Shown piece by piece: positions 26,165 to 34,934 of a DNA stretch of 64,000 bases. Positions within the stretch are counted from its first letter, which is position 1, and every line of letters begins with the position of its first letter. Location: assembly GCA_964406155.1 (NCBI GenBank), contig CAYOQR010000002.1, positions 124,001-188,000 of the forward strand, in the 5' to 3' direction. A program made the translations under genes and the position numbers. Origin of the DNA: Dongia_B sp964406155. GTDB lineage: Bacteria > Pseudomonadota > Alphaproteobacteria > Dongiales > Dongiaceae. The notes under the pieces are model-generated. The model saw only the letters and a list, made by a program, of their open reading frames with translations. It was not told the origin of the DNA and ran no database searches.

Positions 26165-27712
26165 TCAATCCATGACGGCCGCATGACCCGGATCCGGCGC
26201 CGAGCTTGGCTTGCGCAACAGCAGGACCAGCGGCAGGACGACGAGGCACATGATCATCAGGAGCTTGTAATCGTCGATATAGGCGATGATGGTGGCTTGC
26301 CGCGTGATCATGCTATCCAGGACCGCGCGCCCCGACGCCGTGAGCGGATTGACGATCTGCATCGCCGGAGCATCGAACTGGTGATTGAAGGGCGTCACGT
26401 AGGCGGCGATCGTCGCATGATTGACCTGGGTATTCTCAGCGATCATCGCCGTCATGATGGAAATACCGGCACTCGCGCCGATATTGCGCGATAGATTGTA
26501 GAGACCGGTTCCTTCGCCGCGCATCTCCGCCGGCAGGGTGGCAAAGGCGATCGTCGTGAGCGGCACGAAGAGGAAGCCGAGGCCGGCACCCTGGACGAAG
26601 CCGACCGAGACGATGGTCCATTGCGAAACATCGGGCGTCCAGCCGGTCATGTCATACATCGCCCAAGCGGTCAGGCCGAGGCCGATCGCGAGCAGGACAC
26701 GTGTATCGATCCGGCCAATCAGGCGCCCGACGATGAACATGCAGACCATGGTGCCGATACCGCGCGGTCCCATGACGATGCCGGCCGTGGTGACGGGATA
26801 GCCCATCAGCGTTTGCAGATACGGCGTCGCCAGCGCCAGCGATGCGTAATAGGTGATGCCGACGACGAAGATAAGGCACACGCTCGCGGCGAAATTCCGA
26901 TCCAGGAACAGGCGCGGATTCATGAAGGAGCGGTCGGCCGTGAAGGTATGGGCAAGGAACAGGTAGAAGGCCGCCCCTGCGACAAGTGCCTCGGTGATGA
27001 TTTCGCCCGAATAGAACCAGTCCAACTGCTCGCCGCGATCGAGGAAGAGCTGTAAGGCAGCGATCCCGAGGCTCAGCATGCCGAAGCCGAACCAGTCCAG
27101 CTTGGCACCGGCATCGCGTTTCGTCTCCTGGACGAAGACCATGATCCCGGCAAATGCCACGAGCCCGATCGGCAGGTTGATATAGAAGACCCAGCGCCAA
27201 CTGGCATTGTCAGTCAGCCAGCCGCCGATGACGGGGCCGAGGACCGGCCCGACCATCACGGAAACGCCAAAAACGGCCATCGCCGATCCGCGCTCCTTGA
27301 GCGAATAGATATCGAGCAGAATGCCTTGCGCCAGAGGCACAAGAGCGGCGCCGAAAGCTCCCTGCAGCAGCCGGAATAGAACGATCTCGAACAGCGATTG
27401 CGCGAAACCACAAAGCATGGAGGCGATGACGAAGCCGGCGACTGCCGTGAGCAGCACGCGCTTGCGGCCGAACCGGTTGGAAAGGAAACCGGATGGCGGC
27501 GTCATGATCGCGGCCGCGACGATATAGGATGTGAGAACCCAGTTAATCTGATCGGAGCTGGCCGAAACGCTGCCTTGGATATAGGGCAGGGCGACATTGG
27601 CGATGGTCGTGTCCAGCGCCTGCATGATCACGGCAAGGATCACGCAGGCGGTGATCGCCCCCCGATTGGCGACAACCGGGGTGGTCGGCACGGCGGCTGC
27701 CGTCTCAGCCAT
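26165..27712 (-). CDS. emrB: DHA2-family MFS multidrug efflux permease (EmrB-type)
   Basis: Proton-driven drug exporter with 14 predicted membrane helices, 515 residues. LDTTIANVALPYIQGSVSAS (helix 1) and the FGRKRVLL loop are hallmark DHA2 motifs, and GPVLGPVIGGWLTD is antiporter motif C. It should work with the adjacent EmrA-like adaptor and an outer-membrane channel. The start at 27712 overlaps the emrA stop by eight bases, indicating coupling; the longer frame to 27769 lies inside emrA. Controlled by the MarR gene at the operon head. Confidence 0.93.
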   Translation of the reverse strand: MAETAAAVPTTPVVANRGAITACVILAVIMQALDTTIANVALPYIQGSVSASSDQINWVLTSYIVAAAIMTPPSGFLSNRFGRKRVLLTAVAGFVIASMLCGFAQSLFEIVLFRLLQGAFGAALVPLAQGILLDIYSLKERGSAMAVFGVSVMVGPVLGPVIGGWLTDNASWRWVFYINLPIGLVAFAGIMVFVQETKRDAGAKLDWFGFGMLSLGIAALQLFLDRGEQLDWFYSGEIITEALVAGAAFYLFLAHTFTADRSFMNPRLFLDRNFAASVCLIFVVGITYYASLALATPYLQTLMGYPVTTAGIVMGPRGIGTMVCMFIVGRLIGRIDTRVLLAIGLGLTAWAMYDMTGWTPDVSQWTIVSVGFVQGAGLGFLFVPLTTIAFATLPAEMRGEGTGLYNLSRNIGASAGISIMTAMIAENTQVNHATIAAYVTPFNHQFDAPAMQIVNPLTASGRAVLDSMITRQATIIAYIDDYKLLMIMCLVVLPLVLLLRKPSSAPDPGHAAVMD

Positions 27713-28937
27713 GAGTGCTGTCCGTATGCCCGAGCAGATTGGAGATGAAGGTCGGCAGGCCGCGGGCATGGCCCGTATCGATATCGATGGTCGCGCTCAT
27801 GCCGACGCGGAGCTGCGGTTTGCCGTCCAGGTCGGTGAGGTCGACGATCAGCGGAATACGCTGCACCACCTTCACCCAGTTGCCGGTGGTGTTCTGTGCC
27901 GGCAACAATGAGAAGCTGGAGCCGGAGGCCGGGCTGACGCTGCGCACGGTGCCTTTCCAGGTAATGCCAGGATAGGTATCGACGCTCACCGTCACCTGCT
28001 GACCAGGTTGGACATGGGTCAGCTCCGTTTCCTTCGGGCTGGCCGTCACCCAGATATGGGTGGTCGATACCAGATTGAAGGCAGTCTGCGCTGCCTTCAG
28101 ATAGGAGCCCGCCTGGAGCGCCGGCACATTGGTGACGATGCCGTCGAAGGGCGCCGTCACGACCGTGTCGTTCAACTGGCGTTGCGCTTCATCGACGCCG
28201 GCGAGCGCCTGAAGATAGAAAGGGTTCTGTTCCACCGGCTGATTGGGGTCATTGCCGAGCTGTGCCAGCGCCGAAGCCGCCTGGGCCTTCGCGACCTTCA
28301 CTTTCTCCTGGGCACTGGTGAGGTCCTGCTGCGCCTTGTCATAGGCGGCTTTCGAAGCCGCCGGCCCGCTGGACAGATCCTGCTGGCGTTTAAAGTTCGT
28401 CTGATAATAGGGAATATCAGCTTCCGCCTGGGCAATCTGTGCCAGGGCCTGGGTATAGCTGGCCTGCAATGTGAGGATCTGGTTGCGAACCGTGCCGAGC
28501 TGCGCTTTGGCGCCATCCAAGGCGATCTGGAAGGATTTCTGCCGAAGGCGGAACAGCACCTGCCCCTTTTTGACGACCTGATTGTCATGCACCTCGATCG
28601 TGTCGACCGTGCCGGAGACGTCGGTGGAGACGCCGACCATATCGGCCTGCACATAGGCATTGTCGGTCGACATGACCTGACCGCCGGTCACATAGAAATA
28701 GCCGCCGACGATCAAGGTGAGAGGCAACAGGGCGAATAAGAAGGGGCGGAGCAGGCGGCGCTTCGATTTGACGGCGCGCGCCGGCTCGGCGGTAACCAGC
28801 GGTAAGGGACGTTCCGTTATGCGTGGCGTTTCAACGTCTTCGCGGGTAAAGCCGGTTTCGCCTGTATCGTCAAAATCCACCGACTCACCGGGCAGCGACG
28901 AGGGATAATCGCGATCGACCGATTTGCCGTCAGGCAT
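27705..28937 (-). CDS. emrA: HlyD/EmrA-family membrane fusion protein
   Basis: Periplasmic adaptor of a tripartite efflux pump, 410 residues. After a cytoplasmic N-terminal region, one membrane helix (about 66-86, FLFALLPLTLIVGGYFYV) leads to a biotinyl-lipoyl half-motif (STDVSGTVDTIEVHDNQVVK), a long alpha-hairpin and the second half-motif VVTAPFDGIVTNVPALQAG. It overlaps marR by eight bases and emrB by eight bases, so the three genes form one transcript. Confidence 0.93.
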   Translation of the reverse strand: MPDGKSVDRDYPSSLPGESVDFDDTGETGFTREDVETPRITERPLPLVTAEPARAVKSKRRLLRPFLFALLPLTLIVGGYFYVTGGQVMSTDNAYVQADMVGVSTDVSGTVDTIEVHDNQVVKKGQVLFRLRQKSFQIALDGAKAQLGTVRNQILTLQASYTQALAQIAQAEADIPYYQTNFKRQQDLSSGPAASKAAYDKAQQDLTSAQEKVKVAKAQAASALAQLGNDPNQPVEQNPFYLQALAGVDEAQRQLNDTVVTAPFDGIVTNVPALQAGSYLKAAQTAFNLVSTTHIWVTASPKETELTHVQPGQQVTVSVDTYPGITWKGTVRSVSPASGSSFSLLPAQNTTGNWVKVVQRIPLIVDLTDLDGKPQLRVGMSATIDIDTGHARGLPTFISNLLGHTDSTHG

Positions 28938-29394
28938 GATTTGCTTCCTTGTCGTCGACCGGCTGTGCGCAGGCCTCGAGCAGATTGGTCTTCATCACTG
29001 TCAGGGCGGAGAGAAGAAATTCGCGATCCTCAGCCGACAAGCCGGCGAGCGCCTCGCCCCGGGTGAGGTCGCCGATCTCTCGCATTTTGGCGATCATCGG
29101 CCGCGCTGTGTCGCACAGGAAGAGAAGCCGGATCCGCCGGTCCGTCGGATGCGGCCGTCGCTCGATCAGGCCGCGCTCCTCCAGCTTGTCGAGGATGCGG
29201 ACGAGCGTGATTCCTTCGATATCCAGGAGCTCGGCCAGCCCGGCCTGATGGATGCCTTCATTGAGATTGAGATAGGCCAGCGTATGCCATTGCGACCTGG
29301 TCAACCCCAACTGCTTCGCGTTCTGTTCGAACCGCTTGCGCAGCAGGCGGGCGACATCGTGCAGGATAAAGCCGAGTGTTGGACTGTTGTTCAT
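28930..29394 (-). CDS. MarR-family transcriptional regulator
   Basis: Winged-helix dimeric repressor, 154 residues. The recognition region spans LAELLDIEGITLVRILDKLE with the wing ERRPHPTDRRIRL. It heads the marR-emrA-emrB operon and most likely represses it, releasing DNA when a toxic substrate binds. A near-perfect palindrome lies 19 bases upstream of its start. The small exported protein gene on the other side is transcribed divergently. Confidence 0.92.
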   Translation of the reverse strand: MNNSPTLGFILHDVARLLRKRFEQNAKQLGLTRSQWHTLAYLNLNEGIHQAGLAELLDIEGITLVRILDKLEERGLIERRPHPTDRRIRLLFLCDTARPMIAKMREIGDLTRGEALAGLSAEDREFLLSALTVMKTNLLEACAQPVDDKEANHA

Positions 29395-29412
29395 GGAAGC
29401 ATATCGTGCTTG

Positions 29413-29430
29413 TTATAAGCATGCATATAA
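29413..29430. promoter_or_regulatory. Candidate MarR operator
   Basis: TTATAAGCATGCATATAA matches its own reverse complement at 16 of 18 positions and sits between divergent marR and the small exported protein gene. The size and AT-flanked GCATGC centre suit a MarR dimer. Confidence 0.6.
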
Positions 29431-29480
29431 CATAGCTTGCTAGGAAAAGGCATGCTAATTGGGCATGGAAGGTAGTCCGC

Positions 29481-29879
29481 ATGCATAAAGTCATGCGGCG
29501 AGCGGAATGTAGAGATATGCGTAAGCTAGCAGCCGATAGACAGGTTTCTGTCTCTTGTGGCGCCGCGACGATCCTGGCCCTGGCGGTCTTCCTGGCAACG
29601 GCAGAGCCGTCGCGGGCGGCCTCTCCGGTCTCCTGTGCCGGTGCCGTGATGATGGGTGCGGCCCAGCTCATGTGCAGTCATGTCGATCCGCAGGCACCGC
29701 CGCAACTTTGCACCTATAGCTGGACCTTGGCGACGACCGCCAATGTGACGCAGGTTGTTGATGGGTCTTTCCTGCTGCAACCCGGCGTTATGAACATGCA
29801 GGTCTATCAGGGCAGCGGATTCAATGTTGCGCTGTCGCAGCCGATCATCCTCTGCCAGGAAAAGGCACCCGGCAATTAG
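29481..29879 (+). CDS. Small exported protein of unknown function
   Basis: 132 residues. An N-terminal region with a hydrophobic core (ATILALAVFLATA) and cleavage-like site SRAAS predicts secretion. The mature part, about 85 residues, has four cysteines spaced to allow two disulfides (SCAG, MCSH, LCTY, ILCQE) and a beta-rich pattern. I recognise no family. GGAAGG lies eight bases before the ATG. It is divergent from marR across the candidate operator and may be co-regulated with the efflux pump. Confidence 0.7.
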   Translation: MHKVMRRAECRDMRKLAADRQVSVSCGAATILALAVFLATAEPSRAASPVSCAGAVMMGAAQLMCSHVDPQAPPQLCTYSWTLATTANVTQVVDGSFLLQPGVMNMQVYQGSGFNVALSQPIILCQEKAPGN

Positions 29880-29993
29880 CCGGATCGTCAACGGAACGTG
29901 ATGGGAGTATGCGGGCGGCGATTGCAGGGTCGGCCATCATGCACCGTTCTATGGATACGCGCCGATGATGGCGCCCAAGAACGAGGTTGCTCC

Positions 29994-30146
29994 ATGTTTG
30001 GCAAAGTCAGGAAGATAGTTCTGCCCTTCATCGCCATGGCGAGCCTGGCCGGCCTGCTGACCGGCTGTATCATCGCGCCGGCACCGGGCTATTATCGTCC
30101 TTATCATCCCTATTACGCCGCACCGCATTACTACTATTATCCCTGA
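29994..30146 (+). CDS. Short Tyr/Pro/His-rich lipoprotein
   Basis: 50-residue protein with a lipoprotein signal ending LLTGC, then a very short mature part made almost entirely of Tyr, Pro, His and Ala. The start at 29994 gives a clean signal peptide and has GAGG seven bases upstream; the longer frame from 29898 has no signal. Such tiny lipoproteins are common in Gram-negative bacteria but uncharacterised. Confidence 0.65.
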   Translation: MFGKVRKIVLPFIAMASLAGLLTGCIIAPAPGYYRPYHPYYAAPHYYYYP

Positions 30147-30174
30147 GGTGGAATCACACTGAAGGGATGAGCGC

Positions 30175-31101
30175 GTGACAATTCTCTATGCCGGCGATGC
30201 AAGCGAAGCCGATCAATGGCTGGGGGCGGTTCAGGAAATCGACCCCAGCCTCGACTTTCGCCGCTGGCCCGATCACGGCGATCCCGCCGAGGTGGATTTC
30301 ATCATCGTCGGCGGCAGCATGCCGGGCGACTTTTCGGGCTTCAGCGATTTGCGCGGCATCCAATCCACCTGGGCTGGCGTCAATCACCTGTTGCAGAGTG
30401 GCGGCCTGCCTGCGGGCGTGCCGGTCGCGCGGATGGTGGATGACGGCCTGACGCTCAGCATGTCGGAATATCTGGTGTTCCAGGTGCTCGATCATTTGCG
30501 GCATGGCCGCGCCTTGCGTGCGGCCCAGCGGGCTGGCATCTGGGCGCAACAACTCGGCGGCATGCGGACCGGTACGGTCGGTATCATGGGCCTTGGCAAT
30601 CTCGGCCAAGATGCCGCGCGGCATTTGCATGCGCTCGGCCTCCCGCTCAGGGGTTGGAGCCGCAGCATGAAAACGGTGCCGGGCGTCGAATGTTACGCCG
30701 GCGCGGCGGGCCTGCCTGATTTTCTGGCGGGTACCGAGATCCTGATCTGCCTGCTGCCTTTGACGCCGGATACCAAAGGCATTCTCAATCGCACGCTGTT
30801 CGATGGACTGCCGGAAGGGGCCTGCCTGATCAATGCGGGTCGCGGTGCGCATCTCGTCGAAGAGGATCTCCTGGCGGCCTTGGAGAGCAGCCGGCTGGGC
30901 CATGCCGTGCTCGATGTCTTCCAGATCGAGCCCTTGCCGGTGGCGCATCCTTTCTGGACGCATTCCAAGATCACTGTGACGCCGCATATCGCCGCGATCA
31001 CGCGGCCGGGAACGGGTGCCGCGCTGATCGTGGAGAATTATCGCCGCGCATTGGCCGGCACGCCGCTCAAGAACCAAGTCGACCTGAACCAGGGCTATTG
31101 A
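30175..31101 (+). CDS. ghrA: Glyoxylate/hydroxypyruvate reductase A-type dehydrogenase
   Basis: D-2-hydroxyacid dehydrogenase that reduces glyoxylate or hydroxypyruvate with NAD(P)H, 308 residues. The Rossmann motif VGIMGLGNLGQDAARHL (about 140) binds the nucleotide; the catalytic Arg is in INAGRGAHLVE, Glu in DVFQIEPLP and His in TPHIAA. A GTG start with GAAGGGA upstream. It belongs to the GhrA branch by length and motif spacing. Confidence 0.88.
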   Translation: MTILYAGDASEADQWLGAVQEIDPSLDFRRWPDHGDPAEVDFIIVGGSMPGDFSGFSDLRGIQSTWAGVNHLLQSGGLPAGVPVARMVDDGLTLSMSEYLVFQVLDHLRHGRALRAAQRAGIWAQQLGGMRTGTVGIMGLGNLGQDAARHLHALGLPLRGWSRSMKTVPGVECYAGAAGLPDFLAGTEILICLLPLTPDTKGILNRTLFDGLPEGACLINAGRGAHLVEEDLLAALESSRLGHAVLDVFQIEPLPVAHPFWTHSKITVTPHIAAITRPGTGAALIVENYRRALAGTPLKNQVDLNQGY

Positions 31102-31121
31102 TCAAGCGCCGCTGTCAACGA

Positions 31122-31793
31122 TCAGAGATCGTTGACGAGCGCGATGGCAAAGCCGTCATAGCCCTTGCTGCCGACAGTCTGCAGTGCCGTCGCGGTTACC
31201 CGGCTTTCGGTCGACAGCATTTCGTAGAAACGTCGCACGCCCTGGACATTGACATCCGTGTTGCGGGCATCGATGACGGCACCGTTGCGCACGACATTAT
31301 CGACGATGACGAGGCTGCCGCGCCGGGCGAGCTTCAGCGCCCAGGCGAAATAATTCGCATTATTCTGCTTGTCGGCATCGATGAAGATGAGATCGAAGGG
31401 ATCGCGCTTTTCTGCTTCCAGAATCGGTAATGTCTGCTGTGCGGCTCCGATGCGGATCTCGACGATATGGCTAAGGCCGGCGCGGTCGATATTGGTCTGG
31501 GCGATGGCCGCATGTTTCGGATCGTATTCCAGGGTGATCAGGCGGCCATCCTGCGGCAAGGCGCGCGCCAGCCAGATGGTGCTGTAGCCGCCCAGCGTGC
31601 CGATCTCCAGGATGTTCCGAGCATTCTGCAGGCGGGCGAGCAGATGCAGGAACTTGCCCTGGTTCGGTGCCACGTTGATGGCCGGCAGGCCGGCCGCCTC
31701 GCTGGCATCAAGAGCGGCGGTCAAAGCGGGATCGGAGGGGACCAGCAGGTCGGCGATGTAACGATCGACATCGGTCCAGGTTTTCTGCGGCAT
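31122..31793 (-). CDS. SAM-dependent O-methyltransferase (class I, COMT-like)
   Basis: 223-residue methyltransferase of the caffeoyl-CoA/catechol O-methyltransferase family. Motif I EIGTLGGYSTIWLA binds SAM, DLIFIDADKQNNANY is the metal/catalytic region and VIVDNVVRNG follows. Typical substrates have a catechol; the actual one is unknown. Convergent with the ghrA gene and upstream-adjacent to nothing on its strand except the GntR gene 57 bases away in the same direction. Confidence 0.88.
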   Translation of the reverse strand: MPQKTWTDVDRYIADLLVPSDPALTAALDASEAAGLPAINVAPNQGKFLHLLARLQNARNILEIGTLGGYSTIWLARALPQDGRLITLEYDPKHAAIAQTNIDRAGLSHIVEIRIGAAQQTLPILEAEKRDPFDLIFIDADKQNNANYFAWALKLARRGSLVIVDNVVRNGAVIDARNTDVNVQGVRRFYEMLSTESRVTATALQTVGSKGYDGFAIALVNDL

Positions 31794-31850
31794 GTTGCCT
31801 CGACGGAACAGTGGGTCGGGAGGGAACGGCGCGGTGGGGAAGGATGACGG

Positions 31851-32603
31851 TCAGGCCTTGGCCAGGCTACGCCGGTAATCGGCCATGCGGGCCAGCATCA
31901 TGGAGATATGGTTGCGGCGAATATGGCCGACGGCCTGGAAGTCATTCACCTCCAACGCGCGCAAGGTTTCATCCACTTCATGGAACAGGAAATCCAATTC
32001 GCGGCGGAGATTTTCAGTCTGCATCCAACCATACCAGTATCGATCGGTCTGGTGATACATGACGTCGATGAAATGCCGCAGGAAGGCATTGCCGATAGCA
32101 TTGTTGACCAGATTGTAGAACTGATCGCAAAGCCCGGTATAGAGCGTCATCTCCGGTTCGTCGGGACTGTCGAGCATCTGGCGGACGCGGTCACGGATCG
32201 TACCGATCGCCAGCAGATCGGCTGCATTGAGGGGGCGTGGCGAGATGTCGCCGATCATCTCGACCAGCCGCAGACGCAGCTTGTACATGTTTTCCAATTC
32301 ACGGTCGTCGATCTCGGTAACGCGGACGCCGACACCGTTTTTGACCTCGACCAATCCTTCGGCTCCGAGGCGGTGTAGCGCCTGGCGGACGGGCGTGCGG
32401 CTGACGCCGAATTCGGCGGCAATCTCCACCTCGGTCAGGCGGCTGCCGGGAGCATATTGGCTGGTGGCGATACGCTGGCGCAGGGCTTCGTAAATGGTGC
32501 CGGAATTGGCGCCATGAGGAACGGCCGGGCGATTGCTTTGGCGGGCGGCAGCCTGCGTCGGATGGGCTTGTTCCATCAAGACACCGTTGCTCTTTCTCGA
32601 CAT
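31851..32603 (-). CDS. GntR-family regulator with FCD domain
   Basis: 250-residue regulator of the FadR/FCD subfamily. The winged helix has YEALRQRIATSQYAPGSRLTEVEIAAEFGVSRTPVRQAL (given here as the usual GntR pattern, shortened); the all-helical FCD domain (about 100-250) has His/Asp positions that often bind a metal and an organic acid. GGGGTGAC precedes the ATG. It could control the methyltransferase gene downstream. Confidence 0.9.
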   Translation of the reverse strand: MSRKSNGVLMEQAHPTQAAARQSNRPAVPHGANSGTIYEALRQRIATSQYAPGSRLTEVEIAAEFGVSRTPVRQALHRLGAEGLVEVKNGVGVRVTEIDDRELENMYKLRLRLVEMIGDISPRPLNAADLLAIGTIRDRVRQMLDSPDEPEMTLYTGLCDQFYNLVNNAIGNAFLRHFIDVMYHQTDRYWYGWMQTENLRRELDFLFHEVDETLRALEVNDFQAVGHIRRNHISMMLARMADYRRSLAKA

Positions 32604-32971
32604 GTCACCCCGCGAGGACCGGCCGCCGGTGCATGTCCCGGTCGATCCGGTCGCAGCACCATTGGAGCGTTTTCATGTTCATTACCTCAATGTTTTAGGT
32701 CCTTAATACCCCCCTCACAAGGGTGATCTCGCCGACAGGCGTCGTGACGCCGCGCACTGGACGCGGCCGGCGACCGGCAACTACTTCTCCCTGTGACCGC
32801 GACCACCCCGGGGATGGGTGCCAGACAGGTGCTTCGGGCACGGCTTATGTCACTAATATTTGTCTATGCAGCCTTGCCCGGGAAATCGATATACTCGCGG
32901 CTCGGTAAAGGATTCTGACGGCATCCGATGGGCCCGGCCCGGTGCCGTTGTCGTGTGGAAAGGACCATGAA
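32604..32971. other. Intergenic region between divergent GntR and lipoprotein genes
   Basis: 368 bases without a supportable gene. It must contain the promoters of both flanking genes. I saw no strong palindrome or hairpin. Confidence 0.5.
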
Positions 32972-33346
32972 ATGAAACGTTTAGGTGTAATTCTAGCTGC
33001 GGCGACCACTTTGGCCGGCTGTGCGCAGAGTTATCAGCCGATCGTCGACACCAAAGGGCAGGACACGGCGCGGTACCAGCAGGATCTCTATGAATGCCGG
33101 CAATATGCCGAGCAGGTCAGCCCGGCGGGCAATGCAGCGGTCGGCGGCCTGGGTGGCGCGGCCGGCGGTGCGGCGCTGGGCGCCATTGTCGGCGCCATTA
33201 CCGGCAGCGCCGGGACGGGCGCTGCCCTGGGTGCTGCTACCGGCGGTGCCGTGGGTGTCGCCGGGGGCGCCTATAAGGGCGTCAACGATCAACAGCGGAT
33301 CATCAACAATTGTCTGCGAGGCCGTGGTTATAGTGTGCTGAATTAA
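32972..33346 (+). CDS. Glycine-zipper lipoprotein
   Basis: 124 residues. Lipoprotein signal with TLAGC (Cys17); mature region has a conserved ECRQYAEQ segment, then a long glycine zipper (about 55-105, repeated GxxxG, such as GGAALGAIVGAITG) and a C-terminal NCLRGRGYSVLN. This is the glycine-zipper/YMGG-like family of outer-membrane lipoproteins, probably membrane-associated. The start at 32972 has GGAAAGGA upstream. A strong terminator follows. Confidence 0.82.
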   Translation: MKRLGVILAAATTLAGCAQSYQPIVDTKGQDTARYQQDLYECRQYAEQVSPAGNAAVGGLGGAAGGAALGAIVGAITGSAGTGAALGAATGGAVGVAGGAYKGVNDQQRIINNCLRGRGYSVLN

Positions 33347-33368
33347 GCCGCGCGATCTGCTAAACAGC

Positions 33369-33407
33369 ACCCGCCTGGGCCGCCGATGCCGCCCAGGCGG
33401 GTTTTTT
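33369..33407 (+). terminator. Rho-independent terminator
   Basis: Perfect 12-bp stem (33369-33380 with 33391-33402) and six T's, 23 bases past the lipoprotein stop. Confidence 0.9.
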
Positions 33408-33481
33408 GCGTATATCGCTGACGCCTAGGTCCCCGGCAGGACCGGTGGGCGGACAGCCAGCCTAAATTTGGACCAGAGAAA

Positions 33482-34024
33482 ATGGATATCAGCAAAATCA
33501 AGATCGGCGAGAACGCGCCTTATGACATCAATGTCGTGATCGAGATCCCCCTCGGCGGCAATCCGGTGAAATACGAATTGGACAAGGAATCCGGTGCGAT
33601 CTATGTCGACCGCTTCCTTTATACCGCCATGTATTACCCGGGCAATTACGGCTTCATTCCGCATACGCTGAGCAATGACGGCGATCCTTGCGACGTGATC
33701 GTCCTCGGCCCGACGCCAGTCGTGCCGGGTGCCGTCCTGCGCGCCCGGCCGGTCGGCGCGCTGATCATGGAAGACGAGGCGGGTGTCGATGAAAAGATCA
33801 TCGCCGTGCCGGTCGACAAGCTGCACCCGTTCTACACGGATGTGCGTTCGTATCGTGACCTGCCGGAGATCCTGCGCGAGCAGGTGGCGCATTTCTTCAC
33901 TCACTATAAGGACCTGGAGAAGGGCAAGTGGGTGAAAGTGTCGCGTTGGGCTGACGTTGACGAGTCCCTTGAACTGATCCGTGCCGGCATGGCGGCGGAT
34001 CAGGCGGCGGCGAAAGCGAAGTAA
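33482..34024 (+). CDS. ppa: Inorganic pyrophosphatase (family I)
   Basis: Hydrolyses pyrophosphate to phosphate and drives biosynthetic reactions, 180 residues. The metal-binding signature DGDPCDV is intact, as are the KYELDKESG and YPGNYGFIPHT segments and the C-terminal YKDLEKGKWVKV. Size and motifs are those of the soluble Mg-dependent bacterial enzyme. Monocistronic, with its own terminator. Confidence 0.97.
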   Translation: MDISKIKIGENAPYDINVVIEIPLGGNPVKYELDKESGAIYVDRFLYTAMYYPGNYGFIPHTLSNDGDPCDVIVLGPTPVVPGAVLRARPVGALIMEDEAGVDEKIIAVPVDKLHPFYTDVRSYRDLPEILREQVAHFFTHYKDLEKGKWVKVSRWADVDESLELIRAGMAADQAAAKAK

Positions 34025-34061
34025 CGCGGCGGCATCGCCAAAAGCAGCGATAGATCGCATC

Positions 34062-34096
34062 ACGGCCGGCCCCGAATGGGCCGGCCGTTTTGTTTT
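34062..34096 (+). terminator. Rho-independent terminator of ppa
   Basis: Perfect 11-bp GC-rich stem (34062-34072 with 34078-34088) followed by TTTGTTTT. Confidence 0.88.
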
Positions 34097-34139
34097 CCGG
34101 GTTGCTCCCGCCGCCGTGCTTCGGCAAGGTTGGCGTGAT

Positions 34140-34925
34140 ATGGACAATGACGCCGGCAATGAGCGGATCCGCATGTTCGACCTCAGCCAAGACATCGCCT
34201 TCGTGACGGGGGCTTCCAGCGGCCTCGGCCGACATTTCGCCGAGGTCCTGGCCAGGGCAGGCGCCAAGGTGGCGCTCTGCGCCCGGCGCCGCTCTCTGGT
34301 CGAGGATGCCATGGCGGTACTGCCGGCCGGCAGTGCGATCGCCGTCACCGGCGATGTGACACAGCCGGAGACGATCCGCGCGGCGCTGGCTGAAACCGAG
34401 ACGCGGCTGGGGCCTGTCACGCTGCTGATCAATAATGCCGGTATCGCCGACGATCACGCGGCGCTGGATCTCGAGGAGGGGGATTGGGACCGCGTCCTCG
34501 ATACCAATCTCAAGGGCGCCTGGCTGACGGCGCAGGAACTGGCGCAGCGCTGGATCGACGGCGGGCGCCCGGGCAACATCATCAATATCGCCTCGATCCT
34601 GGGCCTGCGTGTCGCCGGCCGCAGCCTGCCTTACGCCGTTTCCAAGGCGGGACTGATCCAGATGACCAAGGCGCTGTCGCTCGAATGGGCGCGTCACCAG
34701 ATTCGCGTCAATGCCATTGCGCCGGGCTATGTCGAGACCGATCTCAATCGTGACTTCTTCGCGACGCCGGCCGGCGAAGCGCTGATCAAACGCATCCCGC
34801 AGCGCCGCCTCGGCCAGCCGGAGGACCTCGACGGCATCTTGTTGCTCTTGGCCTCGCCGGCCTCCGGTTATATGACGGGCAGCGTCATCGCCGTCGATGG
34901 CGGTCATTTGAATTCCAGCCTGTGA
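34140..34925 (+). CDS. Short-chain dehydrogenase/reductase (LvaD-like position)
   Basis: Classical SDR of about 261 residues. Cofactor motif TGASSGLG, structural NNAG, catalytic Ser in NIASILG and YAVSK for Tyr/Lys are all present, as is the PGYVETDLN segment. It is likely to oxidise or reduce a hydroxy/oxoacyl group. The start at 34140 has AAGG upstream; an ATG at 34173 is possible. First gene of a tight set with acyl-CoA dehydrogenase, phosphotransferase and DUF6285, which resembles lvaD-lvaC-lvaA-lvaB. Confidence 0.88.
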   Translation: MDNDAGNERIRMFDLSQDIAFVTGASSGLGRHFAEVLARAGAKVALCARRRSLVEDAMAVLPAGSAIAVTGDVTQPETIRAALAETETRLGPVTLLINNAGIADDHAALDLEEGDWDRVLDTNLKGAWLTAQELAQRWIDGGRPGNIINIASILGLRVAGRSLPYAVSKAGLIQMTKALSLEWARHQIRVNAIAPGYVETDLNRDFFATPAGEALIKRIPQRRLGQPEDLDGILLLLASPASGYMTGSVIAVDGGHLNSSL

Positions 34926-34934
34926 GGCATCGAC

